Positions 1 through 6,836 of a stretch of 40,579 nucleotides of DNA are shown piece after piece. The notes under the pieces are model-generated. The model worked only from the letters and a program-made list of their open reading frames with translations. It did not search any database and was not told the DNA's origin. Location of the stretch: positions 1-40,579 of the forward strand of contig JAPLDG010000302.1 of NCBI GenBank assembly GCA_026391845.1, in the 5' to 3' direction. Position 1 is the stretch's first letter, and every line of letters starts with the position of its first letter. Source of the DNA: Bacteroidota bacterium (GTDB lineage Bacteria; Bacteroidota; Bacteroidia; Bacteroidales; FEN-979). The position numbers were made by a program, and so were the translations under genes.

Positions 1-67
1 AAAGTTACCGCATGGAAAACAGAAAAACCATTTTTTAAGAACATATTTAATCTAATTTTACCCACGA

Positions 68-397
68 TTATGCATCGCTATTTTCCGAAATTGATACATC
101 CTTAATTTCCGAAATCACAGCATATTTGCTTTCTGGTAACACTTCTTCAACGGTTAGGATTTCATCGGGGTTTGTTTTGGGCTTCCTTTCACCCAACATT
201 TTTGGAAAATCCGTTGCGATAAACCATTCTGAAAGCCGTGTTAGGGTGTTTAACCTTTCAATGTCAAATCGGAAAAGGATGTCGGGATTATCTTTTTTGG
301 TATCGAGGATACGGTTTCCATGCTCCCTCAATTCATCTACGATGGTTTGGTGATTACAATGGCTTAAAAATTCAAAAAATTCACTGAAATTTTTCAT
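68..397 (-). CDS. small hypothetical protein, 109 aa
   Basis: I do not recognise this protein family. The product is 109 residues, soluble and acidic, with no signal peptide, membrane segment or catalytic motif that I can see. The N-terminal half looks alpha-helical (FSEFFEFLSHCNHQTIVDEL) and the C-terminal 30 residues are rich in E, S and D. The start is the only ATG before the helical region. Its surroundings are more AT-rich than the rest of the window, and it sits on the far side of a tRNA-Lys 3' end, a common target of integrases. It may therefore be cargo of an integrated element, but this is inference only. A spurious ORF is possible, although the composition looks protein-like. Confidence 0.5.
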   Translation of the reverse strand: MKNFSEFFEFLSHCNHQTIVDELREHGNRILDTKKDNPDILFRFDIERLNTLTRLSEWFIATDFPKMLGERKPKTNPDEILTVEEVLPESKYAVISEIKDVSISENSDA

Positions 398-622
398 AAA
401 GATTGTTTCTTTATGGTAGTTCGGAAAAAGTGAATTGTTTTAAAATTCTTATGGAAAGGGAGACAAAAATGGTGGTTTAGGCGACAAAAAAGGTTGTTTT
501 TACCCGAATGTTGTGGAATTTGGAGCCAGATGAGGTTAAAGATTTTTAATCCGGGTTATACCACGTTATACACTTTCGGGATAATCCGTTAATCCTGTCT
601 GTTCCTGATAGTTCCGGGTGAC

Positions 623-644
623 TTATGAGACAATTATGAGACAA
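623..644. repeat. 11-bp tandem repeat, two copies
   Basis: TTATGAGACAA occurs twice head to tail. The ATGAGAC core is found again inverted as GTCTCAT at 690-696, on the other side of the hairpin at 654-687. This makes a nested inverted arrangement next to the tRNA 3' end. The function is unknown; recombinase arm sites are one possibility. Confidence 0.6.
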
Positions 645-653
645 TTAACAACA

Positions 654-687
654 AACCCACTGTTATCGTAATGATTTACAGTGGGTT
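654..687 (-). terminator. probable intrinsic terminator of tRNA-Lys
   Basis: A perfect 10-bp inverted repeat (AACCCACTGT / ACAGTGGGTT) with a 14-nt loop starts 15 bases beyond the tRNA 3' end. Read on the minus strand it is followed by a T-rich run (TGTTGTT). Position and form fit a Rho-independent terminator for the tRNA transcript. A structural role at an attachment site is an alternative. Confidence 0.55.
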
Positions 688-702
688 ATGTCTCATTTGG
701 TG

Positions 703-775
703 TCTCCTCGCCAGGACTCGAACCTGGGACCCATTGATTAAGAGTCAATTGCTCTACCAACTGAGCTACGAAGAG
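703..775 (-). tRNA. tRNA-Lys (anticodon CTT)
   Basis: The 73-nt gene folds into a complete cloverleaf on the minus strand. The 7-bp acceptor stem is CTCTTCG/CGAGGAG with one G-T pair. The D-arm begins TAGCTCAG. The anticodon stem is ATTGA/TCAAT around loop CTCTTAA, giving anticodon CTT. The T-arm is CCAGG-TTCGAGT-CCTGG and the discriminator base is A. The sequence after it reads CACC, so CCA is not exactly encoded and is presumably added enzymatically. Confidence 0.95.
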
Positions 776-786
776 TTTTAGGGGTG

Positions 787-794
787 CAAAGATA
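787..794 (-). promoter_or_regulatory. putative -7 box (TAnnTTTG) for tRNA-Lys
   Basis: On the minus strand the bases read TATCTTTG, an exact match to the Bacteroidota -7 consensus TAnnTTTG, placed 11 bases upstream of the mature tRNA 5' end. No clear -33 element is seen. Confidence 0.5.
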
Positions 795-840
795 ATAACT
801 TTTAAGGTAAGGGGCACCATGAAGTTGAAATAAATTTAGG

Positions 841-848
841 TACTTTTG
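841..848 (+). promoter_or_regulatory. putative -7 box for meaB
   Basis: TACTTTTG matches TAnnTTTG and lies 54 bases before the meaB start codon. The predicted transcript would begin inside the heptamer array at 852-900, so the array would form most of the 5' leader. Confidence 0.5.
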
Positions 849-851
849 TAA

Positions 852-900
852 TCGTGACGCGTGACACATGACAGGTGACGGGTGTAAAGTGAACCATGAC
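852..900 (+). repeat. heptamer array in the meaB 5' leader
   Basis: Seven consecutive degenerate 7-bp units can be read: TCGTGAC, GCGTGAC, ACATGAC, AGGTGAC, GGGTGTA, AAGTGAA and CCATGAC. The array ends 2 bases before the meaB ATG. It belongs to the GTGAC/GTCAC family found elsewhere in this window. On this strand the units carry TGA, so the orientation used here would not be tolerated inside a plus-strand gene. Confidence 0.8.
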
Positions 901-902
901 CA

Positions 903-2066
903 ATGGAACAGGAGAAAAAAAACAGTGACCATATACCGGGATCGGCTTTACAGGTGATGGAGGGCGTTGAACAGCCTGACCAGATCAATTCGGAAGCCGT
1001 GAAGAAATTCAAAGCCCGGAAAAGATCTCAGCATACGGTTGAAGAACTGGTTGAAGGCATCCTGACCGGAAACCGCACCTTGTTAAGCAAGGCAATTACC
1101 CTGGTCGAAAGTTCCCTTCCGGATCATCAGGAACAGGCACAGCTAATCATTACAGCCTGCCTGCAATCTCTCAACTCCGAAATTCGAAATACAAAATTCG
1201 AAATACAAAATCCGAAATTCGAAATCCGAAATCAAAGTATCCGGGTAGGGATTACCGGGGTGCCCGGAGTTGGCAAGAGTACTTTCATCGAAGCGCTTGG
1301 AAAACATCTTACAGCCAAAGGACATAAATTGGCTGTGCTGGCAATTGACCCCAGCAGCTCGCGGTCAAAGGGCAGCATCCTGGGCGATAAAACCCGGATG
1401 GAAGAACTTGCCGTTGACCCGAATGCATTCATCCGCCCCTCCCCTGCCGCCGGCTCGCTGGGTGGTGTGGCACGAAAAACCCGGGAAACAATTATTCTCT
1501 GTGAAGCAGCGGGCTTCGATGTGATCTTTGTGGAAACAGTAGGTGTCGGACAATCGGAAACAACGGTACATTCCATGGTTGATTTTTTCCTGCTGCTCAT
1601 GCTGGCCGGCGCCGGTGACGAGTTGCAGGGAATCAAACGGGGAATCATTGAAATGGCTGACGCTATTGTCGTGAACAAAGCCGATGGCGACAACATGAAT
1701 AAAGCCAAAACAGCCCGCATGGAATATGCCAACGCACTACACCTTTTCCCGCCTCCCGACAGCGGATGGACCCCCGTTGCCGATATCTGTTCTGCACGAT
1801 CCAGAATGGGAATTGACCATGTTTGGGAGATCATCATGGAACACCGGAAAATCACAGGCGATAACGGATATTTTCATCGCAGACGAATGGAACAAAACAG
1901 GCAGATTTTCAGAGAAACCATCGAAACCGGTCTTCAGCGCCATTTTTTTGCTCAAAAGGAGATCAGTCAGGTCATTGCCAAACTGGAGCAGGAAATCATG
2001 AATGGCCTCGAAAATCCATACCGGAAAGCCAACGAATTACTCGAAAAATACTTTCGCAAAGAATAA
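903..2066 (+). CDS. meaB: methylmalonyl-CoA mutase-associated GTPase MeaB
   Basis: This is a G3E-type P-loop GTPase that protects and reloads adenosylcobalamin-dependent methylmalonyl-CoA mutase. The Walker A motif GVPGVGKS is at residues 119-126, followed by a switch/Walker B-like segment VETVGVGQSE (about 210-219) and the guanine-specificity motif NKAD (258-261). The C-terminal helices match the MeaB/ArgK dimerisation arm. At 387 residues it is longer than most MeaB proteins (about 300-340). Part of the excess is a low-complexity insertion at residues 92-110, encoded by a heptamer array, exactly between the N-terminal helical region and the G domain. The mutase genes are not in the window. 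The family call is firm; MeaB rather than another paralogue is likely because of overall similarity. Confidence 0.92.
   Translation: MEQEKKNSDHIPGSALQVMEGVEQPDQINSEAVKKFKARKRSQHTVEELVEGILTGNRTLLSKAITLVESSLPDHQEQAQLIITACLQSLNSEIRNTKFEIQNPKFEIRNQSIRVGITGVPGVGKSTFIEALGKHLTAKGHKLAVLAIDPSSSRSKGSILGDKTRMEELAVDPNAFIRPSPAAGSLGGVARKTRETIILCEAAGFDVIFVETVGVGQSETTVHSMVDFFLLLMLAGAGDELQGIKRGIIEMADAIVVNKADGDNMNKAKTARMEYANALHLFPPPDSGWTPVADICSARSRMGIDHVWEIIMEHRKITGDNGYFHRRRMEQNRQIFRETIETGLQRHFFAQKEISQVIAKLEQEIMNGLENPYRKANELLEKYFRKE
1176..1231 (+). repeat. heptamer array (TNCGAAA type) inside meaB
   Basis: Eight contiguous 7-bp units are visible: TCCGAAA, TTCGAAA, TACAAAA, TTCGAAA, TACAAAA, TCCGAAA, TTCGAAA and TCCGAAA. 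They are translated as a repeating S/N-E-I-R-N-x-K-F pattern between the N-terminal helices and the Walker A strand of MeaB. This unit type is free of stop codons in all six frames. Confidence 0.85.
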
Positions 2067-2070
2067 CCCC

Positions 2071-2142
2071 GTCACTCTGTCACTCTGTCACTCTGTTACT
2101 CTGTTACTCTGTTACTCTGTTACTTTGTTACTTTGTCACTTC
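2071..2142 (+). repeat. octamer array between the meaB and terC 3' ends
   Basis: Nine 8-bp units are present: GTCACTCT three times, GTTACTCT three times, GTTACTTT twice and GTCACTTC. The array fills the gap between two convergent genes. It is inverted relative to the array at 3233-3320, so terC is bracketed by inverted copies of the same repeat family. Confidence 0.88.
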
Positions 2143-2153
2143 CTTCCCCAATT

Positions 2154-3218
2154 TCACCCCCTCAACCTCCTCTTTATCACCATATTCCTGAAATTTGAAG
2201 CGAGGATGCTCGCCACCAGAATTGAAGCGATGACTATCAGGGAAACATTGGTTGATATCTTGAACACATCGTGGAGCAGCATCTTCACCCCAACGAAGAA
2301 AAGCAGACCGGCAAGCCCCATTTTCAGATAGTGGAAACGGTTCATGATGTCCATCACCAGAAAGAAAAGCGAACGTAAACCGAGGATGGCGAAGATGTTG
2401 GAAAAAAAGACGATATAGGGATCCTGGGTTACGGAAAAGACTGCAGGTACAGAGTCAACAGCAAATAAAACATCCGTGAACTCGATGATCATCAAAACGA
2501 TAAAAAGAGGGGTAACAAATAACTTACCCTGCAGACGGACGAAAAAGGTTTCAGCATGGTCGTCGTGACTGACGTTGAAAAATCGCGAAACCAACCTTAC
2601 AACCGGATGCTTTTCCGTATCAATCTGTTCATTGACCTTGCCATAAAGGAAATCATAGGCCATTTTCAACCCGATGACCACCAGCATGATGCCAAAAACG
2701 TAGAGAAACCAGGCAAACCGCTGGATCAGGGCACTGGCTGCAAAAATGAACATAAAGCGCATGATGACCGCCCCGATGATTCCCCAAAAGAGTACCCGTT
2801 TGAAATACTTCGGCTGGATGTTGAAGGAGATGAAGATCATCACGATCACGAAAACATTATCAACCGAAAGCGAGTATTCGATCAGGTAACCGGTGATGTA
2901 TTCGAGTGAAAGGTTTTTATTATAAAGATTGATGGCCTCCTGAACGCCCAAACCCGTGATGCTGATGGGATGATTAAATTTCGTGATCCTTCCCTGAATC
3001 TCTTCCAGGGTATCGCTGCCATGAATCCAGTTTCCATGGAAACGGATCAGAAAGTAAAATCCTATCGAGATCCCCACCCATACCATTGTCCAGATTAACG
3101 CCTCTTTAAAAGACAAAGCATGGTTTTTCTTCTGAAAAAATCCCAGGTCTATCCCGAGCATGATGGCTACAAACACCAGGAATGAAGAGAAAAAAATGAT
3201 TTCGTTGAGGTTGGACAT
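2154..3218 (-). CDS. TerC/Alx family integral membrane protein
   Basis: The 354-residue product is a polytopic membrane protein of the TerC/Alx family (PF03741), whose members handle metal ions such as Mn2+ or associate with tellurite resistance. About nine hydrophobic segments are visible. The family signature SLSVDNVFVIVMIF sits in one membrane helix and a second acidic helix motif (FTDVLFAVDSVPAVF) occurs later. I place the start at 3218 (MSNLNEIIFF). An upstream ATG at 3287 would add 23 residues, but they are simply a translation of the octamer array and give an implausible L/C/Y/S-rich N-terminus. No partner ter genes are nearby, so a tellurite role is not supported; metal transport is more likely. 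Confidence 0.88.
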   Translation of the reverse strand: MSNLNEIIFFSSFLVFVAIMLGIDLGFFQKKNHALSFKEALIWTMVWVGISIGFYFLIRFHGNWIHGSDTLEEIQGRITKFNHPISITGLGVQEAINLYNKNLSLEYITGYLIEYSLSVDNVFVIVMIFISFNIQPKYFKRVLFWGIIGAVIMRFMFIFAASALIQRFAWFLYVFGIMLVVIGLKMAYDFLYGKVNEQIDTEKHPVVRLVSRFFNVSHDDHAETFFVRLQGKLFVTPLFIVLMIIEFTDVLFAVDSVPAVFSVTQDPYIVFFSNIFAILGLRSLFFLVMDIMNRFHYLKMGLAGLLFFVGVKMLLHDVFKISTNVSLIVIASILVASILASNFRNMVIKRRLRG

Positions 3219-3232
3219 GGTTTGGGGTAAAG

Positions 3233-3320
3233 GTGACAAAGAAACAAAGTAACAGAGTAACAGAGTAACAGAGTAACAAAGTAACAAAGTGACAAAGTAA
3301 CAGAGTTACAGGATGACAAA
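3233..3320 (+). repeat. octamer array between terC and glutamine synthetase
   Basis: Eleven 8-bp units are present, mostly GTAACAGA and GTAACAAA, with GTGACAAA variants and a final ATGACAAA. The array lies in the divergent gap between the terC start and the promoter of the glutamine synthetase gene. It is the inverted counterpart of the array at 2071-2142. Confidence 0.88.
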
Positions 3321-3335
3321 ATTACGAAATATTCT

Positions 3336-3343
3336 TACTTTTG
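3336..3343 (+). promoter_or_regulatory. putative -7 box for glutamine synthetase
   Basis: TACTTTTG is an exact TAnnTTTG match 32 bases before the chosen start at 3376. It lies downstream of an in-frame ATG at 3313, which argues that the 3313 ATG is not transcribed from this promoter. Confidence 0.5.
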
Positions 3344-3375
3344 TATGCACTCCTTTTCATCTGAATTTACACGTT

Positions 3376-4881
3376 ATGAATGAAAATATCTCGCTGAACC
3401 CCAATGCGCTTGTCCATTTCCTCGACAAACCTGCCGATGATTTCACCAAAGCCGACCTGATACGCTTCATTGAAGCCAAAGGAATCCAGATGGTGAATTT
3501 TCGCTATTCCGCTGCCGACAGCCGCCTGAAAACACTGAATTTCATCATCAAGGACCGGCAGCACCTCGACAGCATTCTCAGCGCTGGCGAACGGGTTGAC
3601 GGGTCGAGTCTTTTTCCGAATTATGTGGAGGCGGGATCTTCTGACCTTTATGTGATTCCGAGGTACCGGTCGGCATTTGTGAATCCGTTTTCCGAGATTC
3701 CGGCGCTGGATATCCTCTGTTCCTATTATGATAAAGACGGCCAGCCGTTTGCCAATTCACCTGAGTACATATTGCGCAAGTCGCATGACGTGCTGAAGCA
3801 AAAAACAGGGTTTTCCTTTGAAGTGATGGGAGAACTGGAGTATTACATCATCAGCGAGCAAGATCGTCTTTTTGAGGCTGTTGACCAACGCGGATACCAC
3901 GAATCATCCCCGTTCTGCAAATGGGAGAAGCTGCGCATCGAAGCGATGCAGGCCATTGCCAAATGCGGAGGTTTTATCAAATACGGCCATTCAGAAGTGG
4001 GCAATTTCACCGAATCGGGCCTTTCGTACGAACAAAACGAGATCGAATTTACACCGGTTCGCCTTGAGGATGCAGCCGACCAGCTGATGATCGCCAAATG
4101 GATCCTCCGGTCACTGGCATTCAAATACGGAGTTACCATCACCTTTGCGCCCAAGATCACCACCGGCAAAGCAGGAAGCGGCATGCATGTGCATACCCGC
4201 CTGATGAAAAACGGCAGTAGCGTGATGCTGGATAACGGAAAATTATCTGATACTGCAAAGAAAGCAATCGCAGGGTACCTCGATCTTTCACAGTCACTCA
4301 CCGCCTTTGGGAACATGATCCCGACCAGCTATTTCCGGCTCGTTCCACACCAGGAAGCGCCAACCAATATTTGCTGGGGCGATCGCAACCGGTCGGTACT
4401 GGTGCGTGTTCCGCTTGGATGGGGCAACAAACACGACATGATCACGGATATCAATCCACAGGAGAAGGATACGCAGAAGGGCTTCGGGAGCCGCCAGACG
4501 GTCGAATTCCGCTGTCCTGACGGTTCTGCAGATGTCTATCTCCTGTTTGCAGGCCTTACTGTGTCCGCCAGGCATGGCATCGAGATGAAAAACGCACTTG
4601 ATGTTGCCGCCAGAACTTACGTGGATGTAAATATTTTTGAGGAGAAGCACCAATCAAGGGTGAGTGAATTACAGCAACTGCCTTTTTCCTGCTGGCATTC
4701 GGCTGAAGCGCTGGAACGTCAGCGTAAAATATACGAAGAGCACGACATTTTCCCGCCAAAGATCATTGACGGACTTATCCGCTATTTAAAAAGCTTCAAC
4801 GATCAGAATCTCCGTGATTCCATTAAAAACAACGAGAAGGAGATCATGAAACTGGTGAACGCCTATCTTCATTGCGGATAG
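3376..4881 (+). CDS. glutamine synthetase family protein
   Basis: The 501-residue protein has the glutamine synthetase beta-grasp plus catalytic-domain layout. Its catalytic half includes GSGMHVH, the ATP/glutamate-binding loop typical of type I enzymes, and later SRQTVEFRCPDGSAD, matching the conserved (R)xEFRxPD region. The expected reaction is ATP-dependent condensation of glutamate and ammonia in the cytoplasm. I see no adenylylation-site motif. The start at 3376 is preferred over 3313 because the extra 21 residues are not glutamine-synthetase-like and overlap the octamer array and the predicted promoter. The 3' end overlaps the convergent gene at 4869-6782 by 13 bases. A gamma-glutamyl-amine ligase role cannot be excluded, since paralogues share these motifs. 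Confidence 0.85.
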   Translation: MNENISLNPNALVHFLDKPADDFTKADLIRFIEAKGIQMVNFRYSAADSRLKTLNFIIKDRQHLDSILSAGERVDGSSLFPNYVEAGSSDLYVIPRYRSAFVNPFSEIPALDILCSYYDKDGQPFANSPEYILRKSHDVLKQKTGFSFEVMGELEYYIISEQDRLFEAVDQRGYHESSPFCKWEKLRIEAMQAIAKCGGFIKYGHSEVGNFTESGLSYEQNEIEFTPVRLEDAADQLMIAKWILRSLAFKYGVTITFAPKITTGKAGSGMHVHTRLMKNGSSVMLDNGKLSDTAKKAIAGYLDLSQSLTAFGNMIPTSYFRLVPHQEAPTNICWGDRNRSVLVRVPLGWGNKHDMITDINPQEKDTQKGFGSRQTVEFRCPDGSADVYLLFAGLTVSARHGIEMKNALDVAARTYVDVNIFEEKHQSRVSELQQLPFSCWHSAEALERQRKIYEEHDIFPPKIIDGLIRYLKSFNDQNLRDSIKNNEKEIMKLVNAYLHCG

Positions 4882-6782
4882 CCGGGAACAAACTCCAGTT
4901 CATTCAGAAAATCGTCCTTTTTTTGTGACGCCCTGCATTGCCTGATACAAAGCAATGCACTGTCGCGTTGACCATTAAAGTAGTATATTGCCCCCAGGTT
5001 GAATCTGGCATCGTCGAAAAACGGGTCAATCTCCAGGGTTTTCATCAGAACAGCTTTAGCCTCATCCGATTTCTTTAAACTAAACAGAGATGCTGCATAA
5101 TCGTTCAACACCCTCACTTCATAAGGGGTAGATTTCAATGCCCGTTGAAAACAATGGCTGGCGGAATCCGGATTTCCCTTGTGAAAGTAAGCTACTCCTT
5201 CAAACCAGGCCAACGGCAATGTGTTGGGTGTTATCCGGTAAAAATAATTTTCTGCCTTATGGCAAAAATGTATAACCTGGTCTGCATTTTTCCCTTCATT
5301 CCTGAACATCTTCACCGTAAAATATTCCCCTTTGATCCGTGCGGCGGCAATGATCATTGTAAATAGCAGCAACAGAACAAACAGTGAAGAAAAGAACACC
5401 TTTGAAAAACCGCTTAAAGGTCTGAAATTCAAATTTTTCAACGGAATACGGTACAATAGGAATGCCATTACGGAGAATAGCAGTACGACATGTTCAATCC
5501 GCCTGAAGGGGAAGTCAAATACCGCGAAGAGGTAAAATCCGAGGATAAAGGAGGAGTAGAATACAGCGGAGATATGGATCACCGGTTGCATGGCAACAAT
5601 TTTTCGCAATGCCATGATCACCGGGACCAAAAAAATGAAAACTGCCAGGATAAAACCAACAATTCCAAGCTCTGTAATAATACTGATCCACTCGTTATGA
5701 GGCTGGCTATAGGTGTAGTTTTTAATGGTATGTTCGGGATTTGCAGGTTCTTTGACAGAGGGGATATTGAGTCGCCAGTTTCCTGCGCCAACCCCGAAAA
5801 AGGGATTCTCCCTGATCAGGCCGAATGATTTTTTCCAGAAAATGATCCGGAGATTAGCATTCTCATAATAGGCCTCTGCGAAATCGAATTCCGCCATTTG
5901 CGTGTTGGTTGCGATACCGGCACTTCTCTTTTTCAGGAGATCTTCGACGTTGGCATTGTCATATGATTTGAAATATTGCCATACCGGAATTTTACTTGAA
6001 AAATAGCTTTTCCTGACATTATCCAGGGAGGAATAAAACACAGAAATTCCTGTGAAAAGTAACATTGCAGCGACAATCCCGGTTAACAGGTTTCTTTTTG
6101 TAAAAACGCGCTTATACCTGAGGATCATTAAGATGAGTGACAGTGCCATCCCAAAAAACAATCCAAGATAGGCTGCACGGCTCTGTATGATGATGATAAA
6201 AAAAACAGCCAGTATTGCCACACCAACTGTAAGGTACTTCCAGAAACCCCGGTTCATGGAATAACCGGTGAAAACAATCGGTAATGATATGATTAAAAAA
6301 CATGCGTAGAGGTTGTTATTGGAGGCTATCGAGATTATTTTATAGGGATCATAAAAAACGAGTGTCGACATTTTGTAAAATGCCAGTCCAAAAGAAAAGA
6401 GCAAAGCAAAAAGATGTGTCCTGATGAAAATATTCTCGAAAGCAGCATTTTCTTGGCAAAAAGCGGTAATTGTCAAAAACAGCGCAAGGGAGAGAAAAAC
6501 CAGCTGAGACTGCATGAGCGCTTCCGAAACTGAGATGGCCCACAAGCAGGAAAACAAATTCCACAGATAAAAGAGAATAAAGGCAACTTCAAAAAAAGTC
6601 AGCCGTACGACATTTTTCTTTCGTACCCGGATCATCCAGGTCATCAGCAATAAAACAGCAAGTAAAAAAAACCTTGGCAGGAAGGATTTATCAACCAAAA
6701 CACCTGAGCGGAGCACATTGACAATAAGCAGCAGTCCGATTGTAAAACCGGCTGCATACACATTCTTCATGCCGCGTATCAT
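4869..6782 (-). CDS. O-antigen ligase/polymerase-like membrane protein with C-terminal TPRs
   Basis: The 637-residue protein has about a dozen membrane segments over the first 470 residues and a C-terminal region with two to three TPR-like repeats (about 520-625, including ALKSTPYEVRVLNDYAASLF). Hallmarks of the Wzy_C/O-antigen ligase family (PF04932) are the RAAYLG segment, a large periplasmic loop with FFGVGAGNWR, and a histidine motif QPHNEWI followed by ELGIVG. The family joins polysaccharide to lipid A core or protein, or polymerises repeat units, on the outer face of the inner membrane. It lies 54 bases downstream of an exported-protein gene on the same strand. Ligase versus polymerase cannot be decided from sequence. 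Confidence 0.8.
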   Translation of the reverse strand: MIRGMKNVYAAGFTIGLLLIVNVLRSGVLVDKSFLPRFFLLAVLLLMTWMIRVRKKNVVRLTFFEVAFILFYLWNLFSCLWAISVSEALMQSQLVFLSLALFLTITAFCQENAAFENIFIRTHLFALLFSFGLAFYKMSTLVFYDPYKIISIASNNNLYACFLIISLPIVFTGYSMNRGFWKYLTVGVAILAVFFIIIIQSRAAYLGLFFGMALSLILMILRYKRVFTKRNLLTGIVAAMLLFTGISVFYSSLDNVRKSYFSSKIPVWQYFKSYDNANVEDLLKKRSAGIATNTQMAEFDFAEAYYENANLRIIFWKKSFGLIRENPFFGVGAGNWRLNIPSVKEPANPEHTIKNYTYSQPHNEWISIITELGIVGFILAVFIFLVPVIMALRKIVAMQPVIHISAVFYSSFILGFYLFAVFDFPFRRIEHVVLLFSVMAFLLYRIPLKNLNFRPLSGFSKVFFSSLFVLLLLFTMIIAAARIKGEYFTVKMFRNEGKNADQVIHFCHKAENYFYRITPNTLPLAWFEGVAYFHKGNPDSASHCFQRALKSTPYEVRVLNDYAASLFSLKKSDEAKAVLMKTLEIDPFFDDARFNLGAIYYFNGQRDSALLCIRQCRASQKKDDFLNELEFVPGYPQ

Positions 6783-6836
6783 AGGTAGAACGATTCTGAA
6801 AATCGTTTCCGCGCCGGGTCAGGCATGGTTCTTTTG

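Larger units (their letters stand above)
398..702. other. AT-rich intergenic region flanking tRNA-Lys
   Basis: No convincing gene lies in these 305 bases. They hold a hairpin just downstream of the tRNA (654-687), an 11-bp tandem repeat (623-644) containing ATGAGAC, and an inverted GTCTCAT at 690-696. The tRNA 3' end is the typical attachment site of tyrosine recombinases, so small repeats here could be integrase arm or core sites. No integrase gene and no second copy of the tRNA end is visible in the window. Confidence 0.4.

Noticed and set aside
1232-1855. A 207-residue minus-strand ORF inside meaB
   Set aside because: It is antisense to a clear GTPase gene, has no recognisable domain, and its composition is that of a frame shadow.
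2154-3218. terC as part of a tellurite-resistance operon
   Set aside because: No other ter genes or stress-response genes are next to it, and TerC homologues are widespread in metal homeostasis.
3219-3287. An extended N-terminus of TerC starting at 3287
   Set aside because: The added 23 residues are a literal translation of the octamer array and include no plausible membrane-protein start; the ATG at 3218 fits the family.
852-3320. The short repeat arrays as CRISPR arrays
   Set aside because: The units are only 7-8 bp and directly contiguous, with no spacers of 25-40 bp and no cas genes nearby.
3313-3375. A longer glutamine synthetase starting at 3313
   Set aside because: The extension overlaps the octamer array and the predicted -7 box and has no similarity to the enzyme N-terminus.
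6787-6810. A 7-bp inverted repeat after the glycine-rich protein as a terminator
   Set aside because: The stem (AACGATT/AATCGTT) is short and not followed by a T-run on the transcribed strand, so it is not reported as a terminator.
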